DNA from: Longimicrobium sp.
GTDB taxonomy: Bacteria; Gemmatimonadota; Gemmatimonadetes; Longimicrobiales; Longimicrobiaceae
Reading direction: 5' to 3'
DNA: 64,000 bases
NCBI GenBank assembly: GCA_036377595.1
Contig: DASUYB010000068.1
Coordinates: forward strand, 25,996-89,995
A program made the translations under genes and the position numbers. Each line of letters begins with the position of its first letter. Position 1 is the stretch's first letter. Below are positions 8,939-17,855 of the stretch, piece by piece. The notes under the pieces are model-generated. The model saw nothing but the letters and a program-made list of their open reading frames with translations, was not told the DNA's origin and did no database searches.

Positions 8939-9589
8939 ATGAAGTACAGGCTCGCGATCTTCGACTTCGACGGGACGCTGGCGGACTCGTTCCCGTGGTT
9001 CCTGCAGGTGCTGAACGAGGCCGCCGACACCTTCGGCTTCCTCCGCGCCTCCGACGTGGCCGACTACGACACGCTGCGCGGCCTCCACGCGCGCGACATC
9101 GGCCGGCGGCTGCAGGTGCCCGCGTGGAAGCAGCCGCTCGTCGCGCGCTGGATGCGGCGGCGGATGGCGCGCGACATCGGCACCATCTCCCTCTTCCCCG
9201 GCGCCGGCGAGATGCTGCACCGGCTGGACGCGGCGGGCGTGACCATCGCCATCGTCAGCTCCAACTCGGCGGCCAACATCCGCCGCGTGCTGGGGCCCGC
9301 GAACGCCGGGCTGGTGCGCTTCTACGGCTGCGGCGCGTCGCTGTTCGGCAAGCGCGTCAAGCTGCGCAAGGTGCTGCGCGACAGCGCGATCACCGCGGCC
9401 GAGGCGCTGTGCGTGGGCGACGAGGTGCGCGACCTGGAAGCCGCGCACGCCGAGGGAATCGCGTTCGGTGCCGTGGCGTGGGGATACACGCACGCCGACG
9501 CGCTCGCCGCGCACTCGCCCGCGGAGATGTTCACGCGCGTGGAGGAGATCGCCGAGCGGCTGGCGGACCTCCGCGCCTCCGCCGCCTGA
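8939..9589 (+). CDS. HAD-superfamily hydrolase
   Basis: About 216 residues from the ATG at 8939 (an in-frame ATG at 8912 would add nine). Motif I is AIFDFDGTLADSF, motif II IAIVSSNSAAN, the lysine motif III falls in FGKRVKLRKVL, and motif IV is CVGDEVRDLEAA. This is the phosphoglycolate phosphatase/PpaX-like branch of small-molecule phosphatases. The substrate is not deducible. A GNAT gene follows 5 bp later. Confidence 0.9.
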   Translation: MKYRLAIFDFDGTLADSFPWFLQVLNEAADTFGFLRASDVADYDTLRGLHARDIGRRLQVPAWKQPLVARWMRRRMARDIGTISLFPGAGEMLHRLDAAGVTIAIVSSNSAANIRRVLGPANAGLVRFYGCGASLFGKRVKLRKVLRDSAITAAEALCVGDEVRDLEAAHAEGIAFGAVAWGYTHADALAAHSPAEMFTRVEEIAERLADLRASAA

Positions 9590-9594
9590 TCGCC

Positions 9595-10038
9595 ATGGGC
9601 GAGATCGAGATCCGCAGGCTGGGAGAAGGTGACGCGGCGGTGCTCGGCCGCGTGCTGCCGGACGTCTTCGACCACGAGATCGATCCCGCGGCGGCCGCGG
9701 CGTTCCTTTCCGATCCCCATCATCACCTCGTCGTCGCGATCGAGGACGGCGCGGTGATCGGCTTCGCGTCCGCGATCGACTACTTCCACCCCGACAAGCC
9801 GCGGCCGGAGCTGTGGATCGACGAGGTCGGCGTCGCCCCCGAGCGGCACGGGCGCGGTGTCGGCAAGGCGGTGGTGCGTGGGATGCTGGACGTCGCGCGC
9901 GCCATCGGCTGCGGCGAGGCGTGGGTGCTGACCGATCGCGACAACGCCGCGGCGATGCGGCTCTACGCCTCCACCGGCGGCGAGGAGTCCGACGCGGTGA
10001 TGTTCACATTCTCGCTGGACGAGGGCGGCGAGCGCTGA
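9595..10038 (+). CDS. GNAT acetyltransferase, AAC(3)-I-like arrangement
   Basis: A 147-residue single-domain GNAT. It opens EIRRLGEGDAAVLGRVLPDV and has motif A as VAPERHGRGVGKAVVRGML, with DNAAAMRLYASTGG later. The general layout resembles aminoglycoside 3-N-acetyltransferase type I and relatives, but environmental members often have other acceptors. It likely shares a transcript with the HAD gene. Confidence 0.82.
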   Translation: MGEIEIRRLGEGDAAVLGRVLPDVFDHEIDPAAAAAFLSDPHHHLVVAIEDGAVIGFASAIDYFHPDKPRPELWIDEVGVAPERHGRGVGKAVVRGMLDVARAIGCGEAWVLTDRDNAAAMRLYASTGGEESDAVMFTFSLDEGGER

Positions 10039-10073
10039 GCATCGGATTGTGCATTTCGAGTTTCGCATTCAGG

Positions 10074-10146
10074 ATCACACGGAGGAAACGGAGGGAACGG
10101 AGGACTGACAGAAGTTCCTCCGTTCCCTCCGTTTCCTCCGTGTGAT
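10074..10146. repeat. Dispersed palindromic repeat family A, full copy
   Basis: A perfect 31-bp inverted repeat (left arm 10074-10104, right arm 10116-10146) with an 11-nt loop. The arms are built of CGGAGG modules (ACACGGAGGAAACGGAGGGA). Related copies are at 15530-15557 (one arm) and 30671-30741. If transcribed it would form a very strong hairpin and could end or protect transcripts. Confidence 0.85.
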
Positions 10147-10222
10147 GCCCATTCTGTTGGGGAATTTCGGAGTGCACAGTCAATCGACCGAAGGGTACCA
10201 ACATTCTCCCGGCGAGAGCGAC

Positions 10223-10744
10223 ATGGATGACTGGAGAGGAGCGGTATGGCGGCAGTTCGGCGCCGCCATCGACATGCTGGAGAACGCGGTCACCGCGTGC
10301 CCGGACGCGCTGTGGAACGACCGCTCGCGCCGGCCGGAGTTCTGGTATCTCGTCTTCCACACGCTGTTCTACCTGGACCTCTATCTCTCCCCCGCGCTCG
10401 AAGGGTGGGCGCCGCCGCCGCCGTTCACGCTCGGCGAGCTGGAGGACGGCATCCTCCCCGAGCGCGTGTACACGAAGGACGAGCTGCTCGGCTACCTCCG
10501 CTTCGGCCGCGACAAGTGCCGCGAATCCATCGCCGCCCTGACGGACGAGGCGGCGGGCGCGATTCGTGGCTACGGCTGGCGCGACATGAGCGCGTTCGAA
10601 TGGCTGATCTACAATCTCCGCCACGTGCAGCATCACACCGCGCAGCTCAATCTCCTCCTGCGGCAGGAGACGGACGCCGCGCCGCGGTGGGTCGGGCAGA
10701 CGCAGGCGCCGCTGCGCGACGGCGATCCATCCCCGTCCCCTTGA
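10223..10744 (+). CDS. DinB-family protein
   Basis: About 173 residues from the ATG at 10223. It has the four-helix DinB fold with metal-ligand histidines in VFHTLFYLDLYL and NLRHVQHHTAQLNLLLR. DinB proteins are usually thiol-dependent transferases or uncharacterised metalloproteins. A second DinB gene follows 70 bp later, so this is a tandem pair of divergent members. Confidence 0.82.
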   Translation: MDDWRGAVWRQFGAAIDMLENAVTACPDALWNDRSRRPEFWYLVFHTLFYLDLYLSPALEGWAPPPPFTLGELEDGILPERVYTKDELLGYLRFGRDKCRESIAALTDEAAGAIRGYGWRDMSAFEWLIYNLRHVQHHTAQLNLLLRQETDAAPRWVGQTQAPLRDGDPSPSP

Positions 10745-10814
10745 CCCGCGAGGACGGGCCGCGCAGGCTGTCACGCTCCACGCAGGCCGCATCACCACTC
10801 GACGCGGAGCCGCC

Positions 10815-11321
10815 ATGTCCATCTCCGACCTGCTGCTGCCGGAGCTCGAGAACGAGCTCGCCACCACCCGCCGCGTGCTGGAGCGCGTGCCGACCGAGAA
10901 GGGGGAGTGGAAGCCGCACGAGAAGTCCTTCCCCATGGGCCACCTGGCCCAGCTCGTGGCGCGCCTCCCCAGCTGGGTGCCGATGACGATGAGCCGCACC
11001 GAGCTCGACATCTCGCCGAAGGAGGGGCCGCGGTTCCCCGGCTACTCATACGAGACCACCGAGACGCTGCTGGCCGAATTCGATCGCAACGCAGCGGCCG
11101 CGCGCGAGACGATCGCGAAGGCGCGCGACGAGGACTTCGATGTGCCGTGGACGCTGAAGAAGGGCGGCGAGGTGGTGATGACGCAGAGCCGCTACCAGAT
11201 CCTGCGCGGGATGGTGCTCAACCACCTGGTGCACCACCGCGCGCAGCTTGGCGTCTACCTGCGGCTGGTCGATCTTCCGGTGCCGCAGATGTACGGCCCG
11301 ACGGCCGACGAGGGGAAGTAG
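10815..11321 (+). CDS. DinB-family protein
   Basis: A 168-residue DinB four-helix protein. The candidate metal ligands are GHLAQLVAR near residue 41 and NHLVHHRAQLGVYLR near the C-terminus, which also carries the family ending LPVPQMYGPTADE. It differs clearly from the neighbouring DinB protein. The next gene, a methyltransferase, begins 5 bp downstream. Confidence 0.88.
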   Translation: MSISDLLLPELENELATTRRVLERVPTEKGEWKPHEKSFPMGHLAQLVARLPSWVPMTMSRTELDISPKEGPRFPGYSYETTETLLAEFDRNAAAARETIAKARDEDFDVPWTLKKGGEVVMTQSRYQILRGMVLNHLVHHRAQLGVYLRLVDLPVPQMYGPTADEGK

Positions 11322-11326
11322 CGGAG

Positions 11327-12157
11327 ATGACGGAGGTCGCCGCGGGCGACGCGCGCTTCGCAGGCTCGGTCCCGGAGATGTACGACCGCCATCTCGGGCC
11401 GATGCTGTTCGCGCCGTACGCGGCGGAGCTGGCGGCGCGGCTGCGTCTCCCGCCCGCGGCCGCCGTGCTCGAGGTGGCCGCGGGGACGGGGATCCTGACC
11501 GAGCGGCTCGCCGCACTCCCCGGCGGCGCGTCGCTCACGGTGACGGACCTGAACGCGCCGATGCTGGAGATCGCCCGGCGCAAGCTCGACGGCGCCGCGG
11601 CGGGGCGCGAGGTCGCGTGGCGAACGGCGGACGCGCTGGATCTGCCGTTCGCCGACGGCTCGTTCGACGCGGTGGTGTGCCAGTTCGGGGCGATGTTCTT
11701 CCCCGACAAGCCGCGGGCAGCACGCGAGACCTTCCGCGTGCTGCGGCCCGGTGGGGAGTGGCTGTTCAGCGTCTGGGGCGCGCTGGGCGACAATCCCCAC
11801 GGGCACGTGACCTACGAGGTCGGCGCGCGCTTCTTCCCCGACAGCCCGCCGGAGTTCTACCGCGTGCCGTTCAACTTCCACGATCCCGGCGCGCTGCGGC
11901 GCGTGGTGATGGAAGCGGGATTCGCGGAGCCGGAGATCGTCACGCTCGATCGCGTCGCCGAAGCCCCGTCCGCGATGGATGCGGCAGTCGGGCTGGTGCG
12001 CGGCAATCCGCTGATCGACACGATCCGCGAGCGCGGCACCGTCGCGCCGGAGGAGATCGAGCAGGCGCTGGCCGAGACGTTCGCGCGCGAGTTCGGCGAC
12101 CACCCGCTGCGCCTCCCCACGCGCGCCCGCGTCGTCTCTACCCGCCGTCCGGGCTGA
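11327..12157 (+). CDS. Class I SAM-dependent methyltransferase
   Basis: A 276-residue methyltransferase of the UbiE/Methyltransf_11 type. SAM-binding motif I is VLEVAAGTGILTERL, motif post-I is LTVTDLNAPMLEIA, then ADALDLPFADGSFDAVVCQFG and LRPGGEWLFSVWG. The small-molecule acceptor is unknown. Its stop and the ATG of the next gene overlap (TGATG). Confidence 0.9.
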   Translation: MTEVAAGDARFAGSVPEMYDRHLGPMLFAPYAAELAARLRLPPAAAVLEVAAGTGILTERLAALPGGASLTVTDLNAPMLEIARRKLDGAAAGREVAWRTADALDLPFADGSFDAVVCQFGAMFFPDKPRAARETFRVLRPGGEWLFSVWGALGDNPHGHVTYEVGARFFPDSPPEFYRVPFNFHDPGALRRVVMEAGFAEPEIVTLDRVAEAPSAMDAAVGLVRGNPLIDTIRERGTVAPEEIEQALAETFAREFGDHPLRLPTRARVVSTRRPG

Positions 12158-12942
12158 TGCGTCTCCCGCGCGCGCTCACCCTCGCCGCATCCGCGCTGGC
12201 GTTCGCGGCGACGTCGGCGTGCGCGCAGCGCGGCGACGGGATGTCGGTCAGTCGGGAGACGTTCGATGGCGCGGAGTGGATCGTCGCGCGCGCGGACATG
12301 CATCGCGTGCGGCTGCGGATGCTGTCCGCGGGTGGCGCCATCGGCTCGTATCGCCAGGCAGAGGACGCGCTCCGCCGCCGCGGCGAGCGGATGCTGCTGG
12401 CCACGAACGGCGGGCTGTTCGACGGTGGCCCCATCGGCCTGCACGTCGAGGACGGGCGTGTCGTCCGCGCGCTGAACCTCGACACCGTGCCGCCGGCGGG
12501 GCAGAAGCCGGGCAACTTCTACTATCTCCCCAACGCGGTGCTGTACCAGGACCGCGCGGGGAACGTGGCCATCCGCGACGCGCGCCGGATGCACGGCCGC
12601 GAGTCCTCCGTCCGCGACGGCACGCAGTCCGGCCCCGCGCTGCTGCTGGACGGCGCCGTGCACCGCGTCGCGCGGCCGCCCAACCGCGGCGTGGCGCATC
12701 GCAACCGCCTGGCCGCGTGCGTCACCGGCCCGCGCGAGCTGGTGATCGTGTTCGCGCGGCAGCCGACGACGTTTCCGCAGCTCGCCCGCTTCCTGGCCGG
12801 CCTCGGCTGCCGCGACGCGGTGTTCCTGGACGCCAACGTCCCCGGGATCTACGTCCCCGGCGAGCGCATCGACGTGGCGCCGCAGAGCTTCGCGGGAATC
12901 CTCACCCTCACCGTGCCGAGCGATGACGCCGCGCGCCCGTAG
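12157..12942 (+). CDS. Phosphodiester glycosidase (NAGPA-like) family protein, secreted
   Basis: A 261-residue protein with a Sec signal (ALTLAASALAFAATSACAQ) that might also serve as a lipobox. The body follows the NAGPA domain: LLATNGGLFDGGPIGLHVEDG, then RDGTQSGPALLLDG, then a C-terminal GCRDAVFLDANVPGIYV. Family members remove GlcNAc from phosphodiesters or act on cell-surface polymers. It is translationally coupled to the methyltransferase. Confidence 0.83.
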   Translation: MRLPRALTLAASALAFAATSACAQRGDGMSVSRETFDGAEWIVARADMHRVRLRMLSAGGAIGSYRQAEDALRRRGERMLLATNGGLFDGGPIGLHVEDGRVVRALNLDTVPPAGQKPGNFYYLPNAVLYQDRAGNVAIRDARRMHGRESSVRDGTQSGPALLLDGAVHRVARPPNRGVAHRNRLAACVTGPRELVIVFARQPTTFPQLARFLAGLGCRDAVFLDANVPGIYVPGERIDVAPQSFAGILTLTVPSDDAARP

Positions 12943-12996
12943 TCATCCGTGCCGACGTCGGTTGCGCGGCCGCCTCCCTCAAGGAGGGCTCTTCCC

Positions 12997-13386
12997 ATGA
13001 AGATCCAGCTTTTCGCGATCGCGATCCTCCTCGCCGCGCCGGCGCGGGCGCAGACGCCGCTCGCGGGCGTGTGGGAGGGTACGTCCATCTGCCTGGTGAA
13101 CCGCGGCGTGTGCCACGACGAGCACGTCGTCTATCACATCGCCGCCGCGGCGCCCGCGGACAGCGCGGATTTCACCATCACCGCGAACAAGCTGGTGAAC
13201 GGGCGGGAGGAGGATATGGGCACCCTGCGCTGCCGCCTCGCCGGCCATACGCTCACCTGCCCGATGCCGCCGCAGTTCCGCCCCGGCACGTGGTCGTTCA
13301 CCCGCCACGGTGACGCGCTCGCCGGAGGGCTCACCGCGCCGGACGGCACGCGCATCCGCCGCGTCGACGTCCGCCGCCGCGGCTGA
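12997..13386 (+). CDS. Small secreted hypothetical protein
   Basis: A 129-residue protein with a Sec signal peptide (MKIQLFAIAILLAAPARAQ). An AAGGAGGG site 9 bp upstream fixes the start. The mature part contains four cysteines (SICLVNRGVCHDE; LRCRLAGHTLTCPM) that could form two disulfides, and resembles small beta-barrel secreted proteins. No named family is claimed. Confidence 0.7.
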   Translation: MKIQLFAIAILLAAPARAQTPLAGVWEGTSICLVNRGVCHDEHVVYHIAAAAPADSADFTITANKLVNGREEDMGTLRCRLAGHTLTCPMPPQFRPGTWSFTRHGDALAGGLTAPDGTRIRRVDVRRRG

Positions 13387-13449
13387 GGCGTCCGATCCCG
13401 CGCCGTCATACGTTCATCTCCTCGTCCCCCGTTTCCGACCGAACCATCG

Positions 13450-13956
13450 ATGGAGATGAAGATGCGGCGACTGCTGCTGGCGGCGGCGATCGTGCTCGCG
13501 GGATGCGCGCGGACACAGGCCGGCTCCGCGCCCGCGCCGTCCGACGTCTCCGCGCTGGAGCAGGAGCTGGTCGCTGGGGTGAACCGCTATCGCGCGGAGA
13601 AGGGGCTGCCGCTGCTGCGGCCGAACGCGCGCATCGCCACCATCGCGCGGCGGCACAGCGAGGCCGCCGCGCGGGGCGAGACGCCGCTTTCCGACGGGCA
13701 GGGGCGGCTGCGCGCGCGGGCGGTGTCGGTGAGCATGCCGGTGCAGACGTGGGCGGAGGACGTGGTCGAGGGCCGCATCCCCGCCGCGGCCGACGTGGCG
13801 CAGCGGCTGACGGAGCGCCTGATCGCCACCGGCCGCGCGCACCTCGAGGACGCGCAGTTCGAGGACGTCGGCATCGGCATCGCGCGCGACCCGGCGGGCA
13901 CGTACTACCTCACCCAACTGCTCATCCTCTCGCGCGGCGGCTACCAGCGGCCGTAG
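13450..13956 (+). CDS. CAP/SCP-like domain lipoprotein
   Basis: A 168-residue protein (ATG 13450; 13456 and 13462 are alternatives with better ribosome-site spacing). The signal ends in a lipobox, VLAGC. The domain begins EQELVAGVNRYRAEKGLPLL and continues IARRHSEAAARG, the classic CAP (SCP/PR1-like) pattern with its histidine, then a C-terminal DVGIGIARDPAGTYYLTQLL. CAP proteins are extracellular, often lipid- or peptide-binding. A repeat D copy follows directly. Confidence 0.85.
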   Translation: MEMKMRRLLLAAAIVLAGCARTQAGSAPAPSDVSALEQELVAGVNRYRAEKGLPLLRPNARIATIARRHSEAAARGETPLSDGQGRLRARAVSVSMPVQTWAEDVVEGRIPAAADVAQRLTERLIATGRAHLEDAQFEDVGIGIARDPAGTYYLTQLLILSRGGYQRP

Positions 13957-13969
13957 CCAGATCAGATCT

Positions 13970-14238
13970 GTCATTCCGAGTCGTACACCGCGCTGCGCGC
14001 GACCACGGAGGATGAAAGTTATAACCGCCTGTACCACAACGACTTAGGCGATCTATTTTCTATTCAGCGGCGCCGCTGCACCACACTCGCGTCTACGCGG
14101 TTGCCGGGCGGCGCCCGAGGAATCTGTGGCATGTGTCCGAGCGAAAGGCGGCCTGTCGCCTGGATGCCGGCGATGGATTCCCCGGGCTGCAGCCGACGGA
14201 GGGGTCGCATGGTTCGGTCTGGCCGCCCTCGGAATGAC
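13970..14238. repeat. Dispersed repeat family D, copy 2
   Basis: A 269-bp element with terminal GTCATTCC and GGAATGAC, almost matching copy 1 at 3194-3460 for its first 110 bp and again around AGGAATCTGTGGCATG. Copy-to-copy differences break any shared reading frame, so it is non-coding. Confidence 0.78.
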
Positions 14239-14282
14239 AGTCTCCTGTCGGGACGCAACGTCCGTCCGATGAAAGGCGCGCG

Positions 14283-14804
14283 ATGCAACTGCTGCGGCAC
14301 CTGCTCAGCATTCTCCTGCTGCCGTTCACGGTGACGGTGATCGTGCCCGCGTGGCTCGTTCGGAGCGCAGGTGGGGTGCGTCTCGGGTGGCGCCTTCCGG
14401 GCGCGGGAACGGGGCTCGCGGTCGCCGCCGGCGTGCTGCTGATCCTCGGCGGGGTGGCGATGCTGGCGCGCACCATCGCGCTCTTCGCCACGCGCGGGCG
14501 CGGCACGCTGGCGCCATGGGATCCGCCGCGGCGCCTCGTCGTCACCGGCGTCTATCGCCACGTGCGCAATCCGATGATCAGCGGCGTCATCGCCATCCTC
14601 GCGGGCGAGACCCTGCTCTGGGGGCTGCCGTCCGTCGCCTGGTGGGCGGCCATCTTCGCCGCCAGCAACCTCATCTACATCCCCCTGCTCGAAGAGCCCA
14701 TGCTGCGCGACCGCTTCGGCGCGCCGTACGACGACTACCGCCGCAACGTCCCGCGCTGGGTCCCGCGGCTGCATCCGTGGACGCAGGACCAGGAGCCCTC
14801 ATGA
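14283..14804 (+). CDS. Isoprenylcysteine carboxyl methyltransferase-family membrane protein
   Basis: A 173-residue integral membrane protein with about four hydrophobic segments. The C-terminal half carries the phospholipid/isoprenylcysteine methyltransferase signature: VVTGVYRHVRNPMISGV, then EEPMLRDRFGAPYDDYRRNV. Bacterial members methylate membrane or small hydrophobic substrates using SAM. Its stop overlaps the next ATG (ATGA). Confidence 0.88.
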   Translation: MQLLRHLLSILLLPFTVTVIVPAWLVRSAGGVRLGWRLPGAGTGLAVAAGVLLILGGVAMLARTIALFATRGRGTLAPWDPPRRLVVTGVYRHVRNPMISGVIAILAGETLLWGLPSVAWWAAIFAASNLIYIPLLEEPMLRDRFGAPYDDYRRNVPRWVPRLHPWTQDQEPS

Positions 14805-15466
14805 CGCCACCGACGGACCGCCGTGCGCACCTGCTGCTGATCGAAGGCGTCACGGGCGTGGGGAAGAGCACCGTGCTCGACCACCTGCTCCGGCGCCACG
14901 TCACCGGCGCGCCGCAGAGGAAGCTGCGGACGGTGCTGCACCTGACGCAGGCGCACACCTACGGCCCGCTGGCGCCGGCCGAGGACGCCGGCACGCTCAC
15001 GCGCGAGGCCAGCCTCGCGCACCTGGAGCGCATCGTGGCGATGCTGGAGTGGCTCGCCGCGACGGTGGCGGACGAGGCGGTGCCGAAGTGCTTCGCGCTG
15101 GTCGACGCGCTGCACCTGACCCATTGCGTACGCCCCGGCGTGCTCGAGTGGAACGACGTGGCGCCATTCGACGCGCGGCTGGCGGCGGCCGGGTGCCGGC
15201 TCCTGCTGCTGGACGCGAGCGACGCCACCATCCGCCGCCGCTCCGTGGCCGACCGCGCGGAGACGGAGTTCATCCGCGGCTACGCGCTGCGCCGCTTCGC
15301 GCCCGACCTGGCCGGCCTGGAGCGCTGGTTCATCGGCGAGCGCGACCGGTTCCGGGAGATGTTCGCGCGCTCCGCGATGGAGAAGCGCACCCTCGCCGCG
15401 GAGCTCCCCGAAGAGCACCTCGCGGTGGCCGCGTACGAGTTCTGGCTGGGCGACGCGGCGCGATAG
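14801..15466 (+). CDS. P-loop kinase, thymidylate-kinase-like
   Basis: A 221-residue protein with a Walker A loop, LLLIEGVTGVGKSTVLDHLL. The fold looks like the thymidylate/nucleotide kinase group, with an Arg-rich lid region (DATIRRRSVADRAETEF). The usual tmk DR(Y/F/H) motif is not evident, so thymidylate kinase activity is doubtful and the phosphate acceptor is unknown. It is coupled to the methyltransferase by a 4-bp overlap. Confidence 0.7.
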   Translation: MTPPTDRRAHLLLIEGVTGVGKSTVLDHLLRRHVTGAPQRKLRTVLHLTQAHTYGPLAPAEDAGTLTREASLAHLERIVAMLEWLAATVADEAVPKCFALVDALHLTHCVRPGVLEWNDVAPFDARLAAAGCRLLLLDASDATIRRRSVADRAETEFIRGYALRRFAPDLAGLERWFIGERDRFREMFARSAMEKRTLAAELPEEHLAVAAYEFWLGDAAR

Positions 15467-15529
15467 GCGCGGCGCTTTTGGAATCATATTACTTCCGGCA
15501 ATGCAGTTGATCCGGAGATTCAGTTCAGT

Positions 15530-15557
15530 CCTCCGTTCCCTCCGTTCCCTCCGTGTG
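15530..15557. repeat. Dispersed palindromic repeat family A, half copy
   Basis: One arm of the family A palindrome (CCTCCGTTCCCTCCGTTCCC, then TCCGTGTGA). It lies immediately next to the ergothioneine operon terminator. Confidence 0.7.
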
Positions 15558-15603
15558 AAATAAAAACGCCGAAGAGCCGGGACACCCGTCGTCTCGGCTC
15601 TTC
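15558..15603 (-). terminator. Intrinsic terminator of the ergothioneine operon
   Basis: Read on the minus strand, GAAGAGCCGAGA and TCCCGGCTCTTC form a 12-bp stem, followed by GGCGTTTTTATTT. It lies 48 bp past the egtA stop. Confidence 0.8.
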
Positions 15604-15651
15604 ATCTTCCTGACGCTTCCGAGAAGCGCGGGACGTGAACGGCAACGAATC

Positions 15652-16905
15652 TCAGTCCGCCGCCATCGGCTCGGGAAGGCGCGCGTCGTCGGCGGGGGAG
15701 AGGGCGCGCGCGGTGTAGGTGTCGTGGAAGGCGCGCGCCTCCTCCAGGTCGGCGGGGCAGAGGAAGGCGGGGCCCAGCGCCTCGGCGCCTTCCAGCGCCA
15801 GCGCGAACAGGTCGCGCGCCGCCGCCGCGATGCGCTCGTCGCGCAGGCCGGCGCGGCCGGCGTGGGCGAGCAGCGCGGGGTCGGGCGCGCCCACGATCTC
15901 CCGCGCGGCGGCGAACGACGGCTCGTGGTAGCACAGCCCGCCCAGGAGCACCACCGGCGCCGCGTACCACTCCGGCGGCACCGCGTCGGCCGAGCGCACC
16001 TCCACGAACCCCTTCGGCCGCACGTCGGGGAAGAGGGTGGTCAGGTGCGTGTGCCAGTCCTCCATCTCCACCACCCCCCGCTCGTTCCACTCGCCGAACG
16101 TCGGCCACCCGTCGTGGTCCTGGTGGATCAGGATCGCCGGCGCGTCGAGCGCGAACTGCAGATACTCGGGGACGGGGTCGGCGGCGCACGCGAAGATCCC
16201 CGTGCGGCCGCCGTCCAGCTCGCGCCAGACGCGCGCGCGGAAGCTGCGCTCGCCCGTGTCCTCGCCGCGGTAGACGGGCGAGTTGGCGAAGACGGCGACG
16301 AGGTACGGCGTCAGCGCGTTCAGGAAGCGCCACCGCGCGGGCGCGTCGGCGCCCCAGTCGAGGTTGCACTGGAAGGCCGCCGTCTGCCGCATCATCCGCG
16401 TGCCGCCGGTGCCGCAGTCTTCCAGGAAGCGCGTCAGCCGCACGTAGCGCTCGCCGGGAAGCTGCAGGGGGATGTCGCCCACCGCGTTCACGGGGTCGAT
16501 CCCCACGCTCAACAGCTCCATCCCCTCGTCGCGCGCGGCGTCGATCAGCGGGCGGACGACGGTGCGCAGGCTCCGCAGCAGCGCACTCGCGGAGCGGAAG
16601 GGCGGCGCGCTGAGCTCGATCTGCCCGCCCGGCTCGAAGGTGATCGTCCCCCCGTCCGGCAGCAGCCAGTTGGGCATCCCGTAGACGGAAGCCGTCTCCT
16701 TCCACGCGTGCCGCTCCGCGAAGCGGCGGAGGAAGGGGAGGGTGGAGAGGCCTTCGGGCGAGATGATGGGGACGATGGCGCGCGTCTCCGTGTCCACCGG
16801 GATCAGCTCCACCTCGGCGCCGATGGACGGTGGGCGGAGCGACCGCCGGCGGCCGCCGAAGGCGTTGTCGCGGAGATCCGCGGCCAAGGCGCCCGGCTCC
16901 AGCAT
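15652..16905 (-). CDS. egtA: Glutamate-cysteine ligase, GCS2 family (EgtA-type)
   Basis: A 417-residue enzyme that should join glutamate and cysteine to gamma-glutamylcysteine, the sulfur donor of classical ergothioneine synthesis. The GCS2 pattern is clear: IGAEVELIPVDT near the start, FEPGGQIELSAPPFRSA, MMRQTAAFQCNLDWGADA, and a distal RPKGFVEVRSADAVPPEW. The ATG at 16905 overlaps the egtD stop (TGATG), so this is the third gene of a coupled operon. An alternative is supply of gamma-Glu-Cys for glutathione, but the context favours ergothioneine. Confidence 0.9.
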   Translation of the reverse strand: MLEPGALAADLRDNAFGGRRRSLRPPSIGAEVELIPVDTETRAIVPIISPEGLSTLPFLRRFAERHAWKETASVYGMPNWLLPDGGTITFEPGGQIELSAPPFRSASALLRSLRTVVRPLIDAARDEGMELLSVGIDPVNAVGDIPLQLPGERYVRLTRFLEDCGTGGTRMMRQTAAFQCNLDWGADAPARWRFLNALTPYLVAVFANSPVYRGEDTGERSFRARVWRELDGGRTGIFACAADPVPEYLQFALDAPAILIHQDHDGWPTFGEWNERGVVEMEDWHTHLTTLFPDVRPKGFVEVRSADAVPPEWYAAPVVLLGGLCYHEPSFAAAREIVGAPDPALLAHAGRAGLRDERIAAAARDLFALALEGAEALGPAFLCPADLEEARAFHDTYTARALSPADDARLPEPMAAD

Positions 16906-17855
16906 CACTCCGCCGCGGCCAGGAGGATGGCGTACAGCCCCTCGCCGTCCGTCTCCCACGCCGTCAGTCGCATCCCCGCGCCGCGCAGCATCTCCTCCAC
17001 GCTGGCGCGGTCGTGCTTGCAGGAGATCTCGGTGCGGATCGTCTCTCCGGCGTCGACGGTGAACACGCCGGCGCCGGGGATGGTGACGGTCTGCGCCTCG
17101 CGCGCCACCAGGTGCATCTCGATGCGGTGCGCGGCGGTGTTGTAGAAGGCCAGGTGGTCGTACGCCGCGGGGTCGAAGTCCGCGCCGGCCAGCGAGTTGA
17201 CCACGCGCAGCATGTTGCGGTTGAACTCCGCCGTCACCCCCGCCGCGTCGTTGTAGGCCAGCTCGATCACCTGCGGATCCTTGCGCAGGTCCACGCCCAT
17301 CAGGAACACGTCGCCGCTCCACATGCGGTGGCGCACGCGGCGGAGCAATGCGACGGCCTCGTCCGGCGCGAAGTTGCCAATGGTGCTTCCCAGGAAGGCG
17401 TGCAGCACGGGATGCGGCAGCTCCGGCGGCAGCGCGAAGTCCGCCGTCATGTCCGCCACGACGGGGATCACGTCGAGCGTCGGGTACTCGGCCGAGAGGC
17501 GGAGCGCCGTCGCCTCGAGGAAGTCCGCGCTCACGTCCACGGGAACGTACGCGGCGAAGCCCACCGCGTCGCGGATGGCGTCGAGCACGATGCGCGTCTT
17601 CTCCGCGCTCCCCGCGCCCAGCTCCACCAGCGACTTCGGCTGCAGCGCCCAGATCCACTCGGGCATCCACCGGCGCAGCAGCACGCGCTCGGTGCGCGTC
17701 AGGTAGTACTCGGGGAGGCGCGTGATCTCCTCGAACAGCTCGGAGCCGCGCTCGTCGTAGAAGTACTTGGGCGGCAGCTCCTTCTGCGGACGGCCCAGGC
17801 CGTCGCGGATCTCCGCCAGCATTCCCGCCGCGGCGGGCGAGAGCGTGTCAGTCAT
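16905..17855 (-). CDS. egtD: L-histidine N-alpha-methyltransferase EgtD
   Basis: A 316-residue SAM-dependent enzyme that trimethylates histidine to hercynine. Family marks in order: PPKYFYDERGSELFEEITRL, PEYYLTRTE, SLVELGAGSAEKTRIVLDA, VPVDVSADFLEATALRL, HAFLGSTIGNF, DPQVIELAYNDAAGVTAEFN and a C-terminal EISCKHDRASVEEML. It overlaps egtB by 8 bp and egtA by 3 bp. Confidence 0.95.
   Translation of the reverse strand: MTDTLSPAAAGMLAEIRDGLGRPQKELPPKYFYDERGSELFEEITRLPEYYLTRTERVLLRRWMPEWIWALQPKSLVELGAGSAEKTRIVLDAIRDAVGFAAYVPVDVSADFLEATALRLSAEYPTLDVIPVVADMTADFALPPELPHPVLHAFLGSTIGNFAPDEAVALLRRVRHRMWSGDVFLMGVDLRKDPQVIELAYNDAAGVTAEFNRNMLRVVNSLAGADFDPAAYDHLAFYNTAAHRIEMHLVAREAQTVTIPGAGVFTVDAGETIRTEISCKHDRASVEEMLRGAGMRLTAWETDGEGLYAILLAAAE

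Noticed and set aside
14801..15466. Thymidylate kinase (tmk)
   Set aside because: A P-loop is present, but the DR(Y/F/H) and lid motifs expected of Tmk are not seen, so only a kinase-like label is given.
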